Shown here: positions 44,141 through 55,608 of the stretch, piece by piece
Layout of the letters: every line of letters starts with the position of its first letter
Position numbering within the stretch: the stretch's first letter is position 1
NCBI GenBank assembly: GCA_905221605.1
Contig: CAJNDS010000032.1
Location: 186,649-250,648, forward strand
Direction: 5' to 3'
Source of the DNA: Symbiodinium natans
Taxonomy: Eukaryota > Sar > Dinophyceae > Suessiales > Symbiodiniaceae
DNA length: 64,000 nucleotides
The notes under the pieces: model-generated
Database searches by the model: none
The model's input: only the letters and a program-made list of their open reading frames with translations
Told to the model about the DNA's origin: nothing
Made by a program: the position numbers and the translations under genes

Positions 44141-46687
44141 ATCCCCTACAAGAGGCTTGCTTTCCCTGAAGCGTCCCAGTGTTGTGGCGATTCAACTTCT
44201 CTTGCTATATAACCTCAGCGCCCCGCGGCGCTTTGGGGTTATGCAAACCCTAAATGCAGCCTGAACCACGGGCGGGGCGGGGGGGGGGGGGTGGAGAGAC
44301 CCTAAACCTTACGCCTGAAACCTAGCTCAAACCTAAACCCTAAACCCGTACTATACCTTACTCACAAACCCCCAACGGTGGGGGGGGAGGCTCTTCTTAC
44401 TGTCGGCTCCCCTAGCCCAAGAACTTGGAGCTTTGGATGCGGGATCTGGAAGGTATCATGAAGCCATACAGAGCTGAATTCCCAAGGCTCGTGTCCACAC
44501 AGAGCGCTGCCGCATCCACAACCGTCGAGAGGAGGAGGGAGGTTTCGAGGCTCTGTCGAGGTTGAAGGTCGAGGAGAGATTGATTGCAGCGGGCGAAGTT
44601 TGCAAGTGCGCTTTCAGTCGCAGAGGATGGAAGGGATCCATGTAGTACTCTCTGGGTTCAGATGGGCGGAAAACTCACGCTGTTGAACGCTATTTTGCTA
44701 AGCGCACCATGAGACTCAAGCGCTTTGGGGGGGGGGGGGGGGGTGTGGTGGTTTATTTCACGCATGGGTTCTTACTTGGACGCATCGGTCCAAGACTTTT
44801 GTAGGCTGTGACGCCGCACTTATGAAGCGCTGGGCAGTCTGCTGTCCTTTGGCTAAGACTTCGATCTCAGTTCTTGTCGACTCACGTCCAGGAATCCACC
44901 ATCAGATTGCTGGCGTGCTGTGTCCAACAGTACAGAGATTGTGCAAGCCAGTCGTTTCCAGGCAGGTTTGTGTTGGCCCATCTTAATTTGACCCACGTTC
45001 CCGCAGCTTCCATCGCCACCAAGCTCTCGGCTCGTAGACGGGGCGACTTGTCCGGTTGAGCTGTGGAGTGGGCACCGACTCGAATTTAGCATCCACCCAT
45101 TCGCTCGGGCTAGGATTCTGCAGGCGGATTCACGGATTCGTGTCCAACCCAACACACCCCGAAACATACCCCGTAACATACCCCCGAAATTGCAAGTAAA
45201 GTAGCTCATGATGCCGCGAAACATGCCCGAAACCTTTCCCGAAACATACCCCCGAAGCATACCCGCGAAACATACTCTAATCCAAACACCTGTCGCCCGC
45301 CCCCCCACCCCCCCCCCCATTATCGAACAAACCCTTGTAGCGACAGGACAGCACTTCACGGAGTCCTTGAGATTGTATAGGTCCGGATGGGGCTTGGTCT
45401 TGCAAAATGTGGAAAATGTGGGTGGTTCCAATTCCAAACTTGTTCCAGATCGCCGGAAGACGGATCCTCCATGGCAGGGATGCCTGCTCAGCTGCCCACA
45501 GCACACCATGAGACTCCAGCGGGGGGGCACAGTCTATCACACGGAGAACCATTGGAGACATCACGAAACAAGCTTTATTTACAGACATTGTGCCTGTTAA
45601 GAACAGGTTGGGCAGTCCCACGCCGTGCCTTTCTCAACAATTTTTGCTACTACAAACCTACCCACCACTCCCCCCCCAACGCTGCCGGGGTCAGAGGACG
45701 GCCGCTTACGTGGCGAAAATGAACGAGGTGGGAGTTTCCAAGGAATCACACCGCACAAGCCGTCAAGATGATTGGTTGAAGATCCCAACACCCGAACGGC
45801 CCTAACTTGAATTCCTGGAATCTGAACCCTGTAACCCTACCTGGACTTTTTTGGAGGTGCTGAGGGCCGAAACCCAGACCCTGGGGCTCTACACTCGCGA
45901 TGCCTCGACGAGCAGGCACGATAGCTCACGACAGCCTCTTTCGGAACATACGGAGTCAAGATGAGTCAAGCATGGGCTTGTGGTTTGTGGCCCCGAAATG
46001 CGAAGCCGCCCTGTGAAACCTCTCGTGCCGCCAATTCAAGTAGTCCACCCACGCCCATTGCAGGGAGGTAAATGATGAACCATGGGACCATGGTTCCTTC
46101 TTGGAGGGTGAACTAGCTGCTAGCATCTGCTAGCTTGGACCAGCGCTTAGACTTCGAGCACTCTGGGCTCTGGGCTTTTTGGGCTTCGGGCGTGCCGCCC
46201 GAAGCAGTGCATCGCCAGATGAGATACAGCGCTTCATGATATTCAGGATAGTCACAGTGTTCGTCGAAGTATCTATCCAGATGTTAACTACAACCATGAG
46301 GTTGAAGGGCTTGGTCCCTGGACAGGCTTCGCCAGTCCAAGCTCTCACAACGTGCTCTACAGGACACGAGCAAGTTCTCAGCGTTTACGGTGGTCGAGCA
46401 GTGAGAGCTCAGGGAAAGACATTTCACAGCCTTGAAACTCCAGAACTTCCAGCGTTTTAACCGAAACAAGCCTTAAGCCACCCTCAGTCCAGAATCGACA
46501 ACAGATAAACCCCAATCTCCTTTACACAGAATCCGATAAACCATGCCATGCCGGCACATTCAGGCAGAAGTAGCGAGATCAGTTTTGGAGGTCTCTTTTG
46601 TCAGGTCTTATCCTAAGGACTGACTCCGACCTTGAAAGCACCCCGCTATAACAGCCGGAGTCGGCCTAGTTTGCCTTCTGCGTCCAG
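44141..46687. other. No secure gene; G/C homopolymers and tandem repeat
   Basis: G-runs lie at about 44279-44291 and 44728-44743, and telomere-like copies at about 44320-44345. A CCCGAAACATACCC-type tandem repeat covers about 45157-45275; it generates the G/M/F/R repeats of the 225-codon minus frame at 44853-45530. A possible + exon lies around 45420-45595 (GGSNSKLVPDRRKTDPPW, then cysteines). Confidence 0.4.
45157..45275. repeat. Degenerate CCCGAAACATACC tandem repeat
   Basis: About eight imperfect 11-15 bp units, interrupted by a non-repeat stretch. Confidence 0.85.
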
Positions 46688-46785
46688 CGGATGTTCTGCC
46701 GTTTTCGGAGGATGACCTGAGGGAGCTCTCGCTCAAGTTTGCCTTGCGCACGCTGGACGAATCTTGGTACCTCTGTCTTGGATCC
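46688..46785 (+). CDS. Exon, unknown (start of fourth series)
   Basis: After GTCCAG the frame reads DVLPFSEDDLRELSLKFALR and then TLDESWYLCL. It has an acidic helix and GC-ending codons. The donor is probably GTCTTC at 46786. Confidence 0.55.
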
Positions 46786-46883
46786 GTCTTCTCTTTTTTA
46801 ACAACGGCCATGGGCATGGGTGTGTGTGAGCACGGTTTAAGGCCCCAACATATCTGACGCTGAAGCCCAACTCTCTGCCTCAG

Positions 46884-47006
46884 GAGACTGTGCTGTCGGA
46901 TTTGTGCCTTCCCGGAAGAGCGAAACTCTTCAGGTGGAACTTGCGCAGCAGCCTGGATCGGTACCTCGATGCCTACGATGTATATCTGAGGCTTTCGGCG
47001 GGGGAG
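46884..47006 (+). CDS. Exon, unknown, phase-linked
   Basis: A 41-codon phase-0 exon between CCTCAG and GTGGGG. It reads ETVLSDLCLPGRAKLFRWNL, then RSSLDRYLDAYDVYLRLSAG. The next three exons (47062, 47198, 47381) follow in consistent phase, which strongly supports this gene. Minus and other + frames here are shadows. Confidence 0.7.
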
Positions 47007-47061
47007 GTGGGGTTGGGTTGAGGTTCTCATGCCTGCGTAATGGCACGTCCCCATCTCAGAG

Positions 47062-47169
47062 TTTGGAGCCGGCAATGCTTGTTTCGTGTTTGGCGCTGCC
47101 GCACTGTGCGAAGGGTTGTCGTTGCACACGGTGAAGTTCATCGGGCTGACATGGCTTCGTGCTGCCCAA
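47062..47169 (+). CDS. Exon, hydrophobic, cysteine-containing
   Basis: A 36-codon phase-0 exon between CTCAGAG and GTCAAT. It reads FGAGNACFVFGAAALCEGLS and then LHTVKFIGLTWLRAAQ. The intron before it is only 55 bp and the one after it 28 bp if both junctions are right; 28 bp is unusually short and should be tested. The hydrophobic A-L-V-F-rich segments could be buried or membrane-associated. Confidence 0.55.
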
Positions 47170-47197
47170 GTCAATTCGTCACGCAACATGCCTTAAG

Positions 47198-47331
47198 TTC
47201 GCCTGCATGGTGCCCGACGGAGAGTCCCACAAAAACATTGACCAGCAACATGCCAACTGTAGCTGCCGAATGGCAGTCCCTGTCCCGTCGATCCTAAATC
47301 AAGGCGCCATGGACACCCTGAACATTTACAG
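47198..47331 (+). CDS. Exon, cysteine-containing
   Basis: In phase after 47169 it reads FACMVPDGESHKNIDQQHAN, then CSCRMAVPVPSILNQ, then MDTLNIY, ending at ACAG|GTATCC. It joins 47381 in phase across a 49-bp intron with AGGTAT at both ends. Confidence 0.6.
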
Positions 47332-47380
47332 GTATCCTGAAGTTCGCTTGATTCCAACATGTTCTAACCATCTCTAGAAG

Positions 47381-47476
47381 GTATATCGCCCCACAATGCC
47401 ACGTGCACATGAATTCCGAGCCAGAACTCAACTGCTGTCGGAGGTCATTCAAGCAGGCCGTGAGCATGCTGGACAG
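47381..47476 (+). CDS. Exon, cysteine-containing
   Basis: After AGAAG the frame reads YIAPQCHVHMNSEPELNCCR and then RSFKQAVSMLD, ending at GTACAC. It includes a C-C pair and one further cysteine. Confidence 0.6.
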
Positions 47477-47663
47477 GTACACGCAATGCGGTGCGACGTT
47501 CAAGGAAAGGCCATGCCACATTTCAAGCCACGCTACGACTGTGCGGGGGGGGGGGGGGGGTGAAATACACCAGTGAACCTGATGAGTTCAGACTCCGGCA
47601 CAGGCTTGACTCACAGAGCTTGGCGATGCTTGTTCTTTGGCCTGTGAGTGCGATGGTACTCAG

Positions 47664-47796
47664 GTTCCTTTGCCCATGAGCCCATGAGCCGCCAGGACCT
47701 GAAGCAGGCTTACTCCGCTTCCAAAAGGGGCCATGATCTGGAGCAGCAGACATTGCGCGAGGCAGAATCTCAGACCGGCGCTGGCAAGTGCATGAA
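47664..47796 (+). CDS. Exon, helical
   Basis: After ACTCAG the frame reads FAHEPMSRQDLKQAYSASKR, then GHDLEQQTLREAESQTG, then KCMK. Strong helix or coiled-coil character. The phase from 47476 does not match directly, so a small exon or other junction is missing. Confidence 0.55.
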
Positions 47797-48198
47797 GTGT
47801 TCTGTTTGGTTGTATTGGGGACAACTGTCTTTTCGATCAACCTGAACATGGAGGGACCTCATTGCGGGTTCGCAGTGCATGGCAAAACGTCTCGGTACAA
47901 GAGCATAAAACAGGTCAGATCAGCTCACCATTCACTTGTCGACTCTTGAAGACTCTTGTCGGAGGATTGTGTCAGTCGCCACTCTGTGGCCCATGGGAGG
48001 CTTGGACGGCCGCTGTGCCCGCCATCGGGCTCATGGCCGCTCAGGTTGTGGATACCAGGACTTCAGCCGAGCCATAAATCCACATCGATCTAACCTGAAG
48101 CTGCGCCCTGACGCTGAAGTAACCGCTTCCTTTCCTACAGAAAGTGATACCCTTTCAACCCTAAGCCCCAGATGAAACCCGCGCAGTGCCAGTGCCAG

Positions 48199-48283
48199 GA
48201 TGCTCCAGGAATTGGCCATCGATGACGCGGCCGAACGGCGAAAGAATGAACACATACTTTGGAGGTTTCAGAAGTCGAATAAT
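48199..48283 (+). CDS. Exon, helical
   Basis: After TGCCAG the frame reads MLQELAIDDAAERRKNEHIL and then WRFQ. Charged helix. The donor is GTCGAA. Confidence 0.5.
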
Positions 48284-48480
48284 TTTCACTGGGGTGCTAC
48301 AAGGGGAGGTGCCAGGTCGTTGGGAGAATTCCGGATAGCCTTTGGCTTCCTTTGAAAGGCAACCCGGGCCTACCTATCGAAGGCCCCGGGGTAACCTGAA
48401 AGGATCGGACCGGTCCAGTGGCTTCAGTAAGGACCTCTTGAAGACATCTCCTCCCAATTTTCCGCTTTTAGCCATTTGAG

Positions 48481-48626
48481 GCGAAGATGATGGCAAAAAT
48501 CACGGCGGACGGCAAGAACGCGCAACGCCTTTGCCAGAAGGACGCGGCGCTTCTCCTCGACATCGCGCAGGCAGCCTTCAAGCAAGGCCTGTTGCAAGCA
48601 GACATGATTCCACGCCGCCGACTCTA
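48481..48626 (+). CDS. Exon, helical
   Basis: After TTTGAG it reads AKMMAKITADGKNAQRLCQK, then DAALLLDIAQAAFKQGLLQA, then a basic end. It has strongly GC-ending codons. A 121-codon minus frame (48424-48789) covers the same bases and is a competing reading. Confidence 0.5.
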
Positions 48627-49725
48627 GTTGCAGCGCGCCCGTTTTGCGGGAAGCACAGAAGCGTCGCTGCCCCGTAGGAATCACAACACGTCTCCATGGC
48701 ATGGCTATACTCCTACGGCCGAATAAACAGAGGGTCGCAGTTCTTAACGTTCCGAAGGTCTCTTCGCGCAGACTGTGTGGCAGTTCCATACTCTCTTCGA
48801 CGAGATGACGATGCTCAGACGCAGGCCTCTTTCAAAGAAAACGAAAAGAGGCGATTTGCACCCTACGCACCTTGGGACCTTGAGGTCTTAACTGTTAGTG
48901 TCTGTACATGTCTATACAGTCTATACATGTCTAGAATGGTTAACGAATGTAAGGAGCTCGCAGGAGTCAAGACAAATCTTGCCGAGCCTCTCGAAGCGTG
49001 AAATGAGAGGCCCAGGCCCAAACTTCCAGAGTTCCAGAGCCAGGTTTGCTCGAAGCAGATCGGTTCCAGATGAAACGGCGCTACACGCAGCTGAAGCAGC
49101 TTGGGGAACTTGAAAGGGGTGTTTCTGTCACTTCTTGCAGGCAATGGCGCTGGGAACGGAACACCGTGGGGAAAGACCTGTTGGAAATGCAGTGGGGATA
49201 TGGGGTTACAGTTTAGGCTTCAGGGTTTGTAAGGGTTTAGGATGGTTTAGGTTCAAAAAAGGGTTTTAGGGTTTAGGAGTCAGTGTTCTGTGTTCCTCAC
49301 AGACTCGCCCCACACTCGCCGAATCTCGCCGACACTTGGGGGGTTTTGCGATAACGGGGACCCCAATACCATAACAGGGAAACTGATGGAAACTGTTCCC
49401 AATTCGACCGACAGATTACTGCCCTCAAAGCACGGAGGATCGGCTGGCGGGGGCGGTCCTCGCTGTTTCCATCAACGACACTGTCTTGGAGTTCCCGGGT
49501 TAACCTTAGCACTGTTGGGTCTTGCAAGGAATTTGTTGCTGCTCGAGACGCTCGCGTCTCTGGTGTGTCAAAGTACAGCGCGTACAGCCACTCAAGGTTA
49601 GGTGCGTGCATGAAGAGTATCGCCTATGCAATTTCTGCTCGTGTTCTTGCGTATCCAGCATTCACAGTTGCTTCGATCTTCACTTGCTGTGGCAGATTGG
49701 CACAGCAGCCTGACAACCCAGGCAG
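48627..49725. other. No supported exon
   Basis: Telomere-like copies lie at about 49205-49280. No convincing exon. A hydrophobic + frame near 49614-49700 could be part of an upstream exon of the 49726 frame but is not in phase with it. Confidence 0.35.
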
Positions 49726-50253
49726 TGGTTACAGTGGAGCAGCAGAAATTGCCCAAGCTTGTTGCAAAGTGACTCCAATCTCAATGAAGCTCGCGATGAA
49801 TGGGGGCAGTCTGGCAAGAGTGGCAACAGCCAAAATGGCTATGGCCAAAACGGCTATGGTGCTCATTATGGCCATTCTGGGTGGTATCAACCATGGTGGT
49901 CCAAGGATCTCATGAAGCAGCACCAGTACATAATGCAGCAGCAGGTGGTCCTGCATGAGAACACCAGCGAGACCTTGCAGGAACTCATGAAGCAGCATCA
50001 GTACATCATGGAACAGCAGGTGGCCCTACATGAGAACACCAGTGCAGCCCTCACGAACATCACTCAACAGCTAGATGTGTTGACCGCGGCCCTGGTCCCG
50101 CCCTCGACGAGTCCGATACCCACTCCTCCTCCTGGACAATGTGAGACGGACTTGCCGTTGACAGCGCCTGCGCCTCGCCTGCATGTGTATGTAGCTGCAT
50201 GGACAGCCCAAACCTTTGAACGAGCTTTTGGAACACGGGCACCAGATTTTCAG
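49726..50253 (+). CDS. Exon, Q/N/G-rich linker plus duplicated 25-residue helix
   Basis: The frame is open from an AGGCAG acceptor to either a GTCGAC donor at 50254 or the TAA at 50263-50265. It holds a G/N/S/Q-rich segment (SGKSGNSQNGYGQNGYG), then two tandem copies of a 25-residue unit (75 nt each, 49909-49983 and 49984-50058) beginning LMKQHQYI and including LHENTS. A helical N-I-T-Q-Q-L segment, a P/S/T-rich linker and a C-terminal part with one cysteine follow. The heptad-like helices suggest oligomerisation. No family is known to me. Confidence 0.65.
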
Positions 50254-51105
50254 GTCGACCTGTAAACGCCGAATCCGGCGACAGACTCTTCCTTCAGCTT
50301 CCTTGTTCCTGATCGTTTGTGCTTGAGGATGTGGTCCGTGCATGCCGTGTAGAAGCGTAGCATTCCACCCAGACCCCACACAGTGCTCACCCACCTGCCT
50401 TCATCCCACCGGACATCTCCCCTTCGAAAACGGCAGGAAGCATTGAATCCAGTTTCCGCTGGGCTCTTCTCGAAGGGACCGCTTTTGTTTTCGGATCTTG
50501 TGCTTGCAGTTTTGTGATGTTTTTGTGAGCTTTGCCGCTGCAAGCTGTGAGATGTCTCGGAGACAGGGTGCGAGGTCACCCAAGAGTGTCCGGTTTGCAG
50601 TGCAGGGTCACCCAAATTCCAGTAACTCAAGATGCAGCAGATTCGCAATTCACGGCATCTTTACCGCCAAGCAAGCAGGCAGCTGCAGGCAAAGTTTCCC
50701 TTTTGACAGGGCAGGACATGCTAGAGCAGTCACGTAGCTATAGTGGTTCCAAGACATTGGCCAGTTCCATCGGTTGTCTGGGAGCAACGAAACAAGATGG
50801 ACCTTTCCTCCTTCAAGATTATCCAATTGTGCTGGCCGATGTTTCAGTTTCCTGTATTAATGACTGCTCTAGCATGTTCAGTCCTGTCAAAAGCGACACC
50901 TTGCCTGCAGGCACCAGAGGAGACAATCAAGAAATCGCGAGAAGCCGGACGTAACGGACTGCTTGAAACAGCACAACAGCCGTGCTGCAGCTCTGTACGG
51001 TCTTTGTGCTGTCAAAGTAGCCTCGAAAGTCTAGGGCCGTTGGATGCACACGTTCCGAGAGCAGGAAGGTCCTGTCTGCTGCTGCCTTGGTGTAGAAACC
51101 TAAAG
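50254..51105. other. Probable intron(s), one uncertain exon
   Basis: Around 50770-50900 two + frames are open. One is hydrophobic (IIQLCWPMFQFPVLMTALAC) and one is polar with cysteines. I cannot choose between them. Confidence 0.3.
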
Positions 51106-51240
51106 GACCCATGGATAGAAAACTCTGCCGCCGAGGTGTGCCAGGATTCGGCGACGCCCTGCAACCTCCCGATGAGCAACAAGATCAATGACATGGCTGC
51201 CACGGACCAGATTTTTCCCGGCTGCAAACTTCTTGAGGAA
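51106..51240 (+). CDS. Exon, cysteine-rich, extracellular-like
   Basis: A 45-codon phase-0 exon between TAAAG and GTTCCC. It reads DPWIENSAAEVCQDSATPCN, then LPMSNKINDMAATDQIF, then PGCKLLEE. It has three cysteines and joins 51358 in phase. Confidence 0.65.
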
Positions 51241-51357
51241 GTTCCCCAGGCAGGGGTCGGCCGAGATGTGATGTGAATGCTACGTGCAGTTCTTGTTTCG
51301 GCACGGCTTTGTTACGGATGTTTTTTCTGGAAGTTCGGATAAACCTTTCGCCAACAG

Positions 51358-51510
51358 GAGCTCTTCAAGTACTGCAACGATGACAACATCACAAAGTCAG
51401 TGACGATTGGCGCTTGCAGCAGCACGCTGCCCTTCCAGGCACGGTCGCAACAAAGCCACGACATGGGCTCAAAGTTTTGCTTGCCTGCCAAGTCACTGCA
51501 GAAAGAGTGA
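51358..51510 (+). CDS. Probable terminal exon, cysteine-containing
   Basis: It starts in phase 0 after CCAACAG and reads ELFKYCNDDNITKSVTIGAC, then SSTLPFQARSQQSHD, and ends KSLQKE with TGA at 51508-51510. Three cysteines continue the 51106 domain. It is taken as the end of the fourth series because the frame closes here and about 3 kb follow without a phased exon. Confidence 0.6.
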   Translation, partial: ELFKYCNDDNITKSVTIGACSSTLPFQARSQQSHDMGSKFCLPAKSLQKE

Positions 51511-54500
51511 CAGTTCCGTAGAAAAAAAACACCACCCACAGCAGAAGAACATGTGTTGCGTTGTTGAACCTGGTTGACTCAAGCCGAAGCAATGTCCACG
51601 CAGGGCAGAGTGCTCGGAAACCGTACGAGCGGCAGCTGTACAACTGAAAGTCCAAAGCGCAGTGAGCATAGTAATGCATAGTACGAGATGCGAGAGAGCA
51701 AAGTAGCAAGACAAAGCTTGGAATCATTGCCGTGACTGCACGCCCTGTATAGGTTCAACTGTAAATGGTCCCCGCCCTAAATCTCATAATTTTTCTAGAC
51801 CTGAGAAACCCCTAAGAGACCCCGAAACTCCTGGGAACCCACCAGTAGGAGCCTCTGAGCAAGCCCAGGCTGGGCGTTTGGAACGTTCTGTAGATACCCA
51901 CGAACCACGACTTGGCTAGAAAGGGAGGGGGTTAATTAGAAGGCCCCAGAAACCCAGAACTTCCCAGAAACCTCTGCAACTTTTAGGTGACACTGGGAGC
52001 TTTCCTTTCGTCGAACACATCCTGCCAACGTCGAGGCCGCGGACTGAGGACTGCTCTGAACGGATTTTTGCTCTGCGAATATTCCTTACTTTTGTGTATG
52101 GCGCCATGGCCCCCCATTTAGGCCCCCCTTTTTGTTGCCTTCGAAGAGTTGCCTAGCTGCCTACCGACTCCTTCCCGTAAGCATTCAACCTATCTTCTGG
52201 AATGTGCATGTTGTCGTCACAGAATTGGTACGTCTGGAAGTGTTTCAAAAGAAGGCCCAAGCCCCCAGTTTCGTGCAAACGTGGAGCCTGTCGCCGTCTC
52301 CCTACGTCCATGTGGCGTTGTAAGGAGATCAGGGGCCACACCTGTAAGGGATTCACAATGTTTCACGCCCCAAAGATTTCTCAGGCGGTGTTTGGACCCT
52401 CGTGACAGCACGGGCATTGCACCTCTGAGCTGAGAATCTGGGATGTGACGTTCTGTGTCTTTCTGCCATTTCTTCCAACACCACTCCTACTTCTGCGTTG
52501 CGTGAAAATAGACAAAGACCACACAAGACTTCCGTCAAGACTTCCTGCATCCGCCGCAAACCGTTTATGACCTGCTTTGCTATGCTGCGTTGCCATCATT
52601 ATGGCCTGCAACATCCTGCAACAGAAGTAAGCTTGAAGCCACCGAGGCTGCGTAGGCAACAACGGCAACGTGTGTGGTTCGTTCTGGTTGGCCGGCTCCG
52701 CCGACCCACGCGCTGCTACCTGGGTGGAAATGGCTGCTCTGTAGGGTCTGTAGGGTGTATGAGTTGCAGCAGCGATTCGAGTCTAGGGCGGTGTGCGGGC
52801 TTGTTGGGCTTAGGACCTTGCCAGGCTATTCAGAACATTCAAGGGACATGAAGCTGCACATGGGTTTGGTAGCCATAGAGTCCAAATGAGTCCAAATCCC
52901 CAACCTAAACAACCAGTGGGTTTCGATGGGCACTTACCATCGTTCGAAGTCATGAGCCTCATAATTACCATGGCTGCTACTACAGCAACCCAATGCCCGC
53001 AGCCCTCAACCCCAAACTTGCAAGCAATGGATCCTTACAACTTCCATCTGTCAAGGGCCCACACTCTTCTTCATTGTATGCTCCAATCCTGCGTTCCCGA
53101 CCCTACGCCAATAGTAAACCAGCAGTAGAAAGTGTTCCTTGAGACATGAGAATCTCCAAGTCGTTCTAACATTGCAGTATGCACAGTGAGTGCAGAGTAC
53201 ATTCGACTGCGCTGGTGCCTTGCATAGCCTGATTCCGGAGTAGCCCTCACCAGCCCTATCCCAAGCCCTGCAAACTGCCTGAACCCTGAACCTTTTTTAC
53301 AGATGTCAAAAGCTGAAACTGGGCTGCTCCGGGCTAAGATCATGACTTTCTCGGTCGCAGCCGCAGACTGCGTCTACATCATGCAGGCACCTTATCAGCA
53401 GCCCCCAAGACCTTTAAATCTTGCGACCTGAGCACTACGTGTGGGGAAGGCAAAAGCAGCAACAAGCAAGTCAACCAAGTGTCCGGGCCCGTCGGACAAA
53501 ACACCTTTCCCCCTTGTTCCCCCCGAGTACGTTTTCTCAACTCCCGGTTTGCGAGCCCCAAAAAGAAAGGAAATAAAGTACCGACAGTGTTGAATCGTGT
53601 TCAGGAATCCTGCACGGAGGTGTGCCGAGGCTCCATTCTCCAGGTTTCTATACTCACGAGCACCCTAAGCTGGGTTTTTGGGCTGTTAGGATTTAGGAGT
53701 TTTTTGGTTTGAGTGCTTAGGGTGTTAAGGGTTTTGGGCTTTTGGAGTGTGGCTTTGCTGGCTCAGGTTTAGGTTTTCTCAAGAGGGTTCCCATTGCCTC
53801 CAGAGACTCGACGAAATCCTTCGACAGGGACTCGATGGTCGGCAGCGGAAAAAAGCGAGCATATCCTGCTCTAATCCTGACGCCCTTCTTGAACTCCGGA
53901 CATGGAACCCATGGTTTAGGGTTTATAGGGTTTATAGGGTTTATAGGGTTTAGGGTTTAGGGTTCCTCCAGGCCCCGTTCCCGTTTGGAAATGCGACATC
54001 GACCCTGGAGATCTCGCGGGGCACCCAGCTGAGGGTGGCGATTTGTCGGTGATAATCTGATAGGGCGTCGGGCTTAAGGCTTAAGGTCAGGGTGTTTATG
54101 GCGGTGTTTATAGAAAACTCGCTTTTGGGACTCAGGGTCCTTGCATTTGAACAGCAGTGAAATCGTTTCTGGGTCCAGGTCCGTGCCAGTACTTGTCAAC
54201 TGAGTGGCGGGTAATTCATATGAGTCCATGTTGCTCCGGCCAAAGGACAGCCGGAAGTTGAAACCAGGCCTCGTTCTTGAGCTCCGTTCCAATTTAAACA
54301 CGTGCGAGGGCTCGAGAAAAATCCGATGACTCAGAGATCAGCAGTGTTCTCGACGGTCTGCAGGTTCATCTGGGGACAGCGAAGCCTGCAAACGCAAAGC
54401 ACACGATGCAGAGCTTAAATTGGGCTGCGCCGCAAGAGTGGGAACCGAATTTGTTCGCTTTCCGTGTTTGTCTTAGAGAAAGGGCGGGTAGCAGCAGCGT

Positions 54501-54566
54501 GATGTTAGCCATCAAGACACTGTCAGTTATCCTGGCCAAACGCCTGGCTAAGACCAATTCTTTCAC
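51511..54566. other. Probable intergenic region
   Basis: No phased exon was found. A + frame at about 52200-52400 (WYVWKCFKRRPKPPVSCKRG) and a minus frame at 52381-52668 compete. An interstitial TTTAGGG/TTTATAGGG tract lies at about 53918-53962. Confidence 0.4.
53918..53962. repeat. Interstitial telomere-like repeat
   Basis: Alternating TTTAGGG and TTTATAGGG units. Others lie near 14010, 31330, 38330, 44330 and 61325. Confidence 0.9.
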
Positions 54567-54654
54567 ATGGCGGCGGTACGCCGGCTGCTGCTGTGGTCGT
54601 GGCTATGGCTTCGGGCCATTGCAGAGGAGGAGGATCTCAATGTGAAACCTGCTG
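54567..54654 (+). CDS. First exon: start codon and signal peptide of a secreted Apple-domain protein
   Basis: The ATG at 54567 opens MAAVRRLLLWSWLWLRAIA, then EEEDLNVKPAG. A basic N-region (R-R), a hydrophobic L/W core of about 11 residues and a small-residue cleavage region (A-I-A|E-E) form a standard signal peptide, so the product should enter the secretory pathway. The exon ends GCTG|GTTCTT and joins 55315 in phase 1 (GCAG|GC). It is the first exon of the fifth gene (54.57-63.3 kb or beyond) and the only clear protein start in the window. Confidence 0.7.
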
Positions 54655-55314
54655 GTTCTTAGTAGGGCATGGGGGATGAGGCACCATACAACCAACTAAG
54701 GGTACATATGGTACCTAATTCCCTCGCATTCCGTACTAATAACCAGTAGGGAAGGTTTTCAGGCTTAGGCAAAGAGAATGATCTGAGCAACAAGCTCCAT
54801 ACAAAGACGAGTGCCCAAACATCCTCAGGGCTTCTTCCTAGAGTTGCTGAGGTTGGATACGATTTTCTGTTCCGATAGCCTTTCCCGGACTTAAAAATCA
54901 CTCCACGTGCAATCGGTTCGGATCGGCAGCTTTGGGGTTAGGAGAGCATGCTCTTTTCGTAGTCTGCCATCATAAGGCCCAGCTAGACAGCCACAGGAAG
55001 TTGCGCAATCAGAGGGTCCAGCTACGTCCTCATTTGGTTAAATATACTCGAAAAGCTAAAGGCATGGGTCTTCAGACTCAGCAGGACGCTTCCTTGCTCT
55101 CCTTCAAGAGGGAGCGTGCCCAAAGCGGCAGGTTCCGGTCAGGAGACTACCGGTGTCGGATTGAGTGGTGCAGTATCTGGGTTCGAGGAATTTCGGACAT
55201 ATAAGGTTTGTGTTTGTTGCGGCATGTTCAGCACGCGACAATCCTGCAACCGCATCTGCATAGTCAGAGCCGAACCGCTTTCGTGCGTTGGCATGCTGTG
55301 CGCACCTCGCGCAG

Positions 55315-55608
55315 GCGCGTTGACCTACGAGTGGGTCGAGACAGGGCCAGGATATTGCCGAGACATCTATGGGGAGAATCCGTGGCAGTATAGCGTCTCG
55401 TGCGTCGGCAAGACTAAATGCAAGAATCAATGCACTGCCCTGAACTGCGTTGGCTACGCTTGGTCAAAGACACCCGAGCTGGACTATGATGGCTGCCAGA
55501 CGCAAAAGAAGGCAAGATGCGTTATGTACACGGGCCTGGGAGAGGTTTCGCTTTTCGCATCCCCACCTACGATCTACACCTGCTACGCCCGGAGGCCGCA
55601 AGCCACAG
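55315..55608 (+). CDS. Exon 2, PAN/Apple-type domain
   Basis: It joins the signal-peptide exon in phase. It reads YEWVETGPGYCRDIYGENPW, then KTKCKNQCTALNCVGYAWS, then DGCQTQKKARCVMYTGLG, and ends YTCYARRPQ. The pattern G-Y-C-R...C-x3-C-x4-C-x-G-Y-A-W-S...C...C-V-M-Y-T-G is a canonical PAN/Apple layout, with the central helix cysteines and the C-x-x-Y strand. The exon ends ACAG|GCAGGG, a GC donor; GT at 55545 is an earlier alternative. It probably binds protein or glycan partners outside the cell. Confidence 0.8.

Noticed and set aside
44853-45530. 225-codon minus frame with GMLRGMFRG repeats
   Set aside because: Repeated residues are generated by the CCCGAAACATACC tandem repeat.
46608-47189. 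193-codon minus frame
   Set aside because: Antisense of three + exons (46688, 46884, 47062), two of which join in phase.
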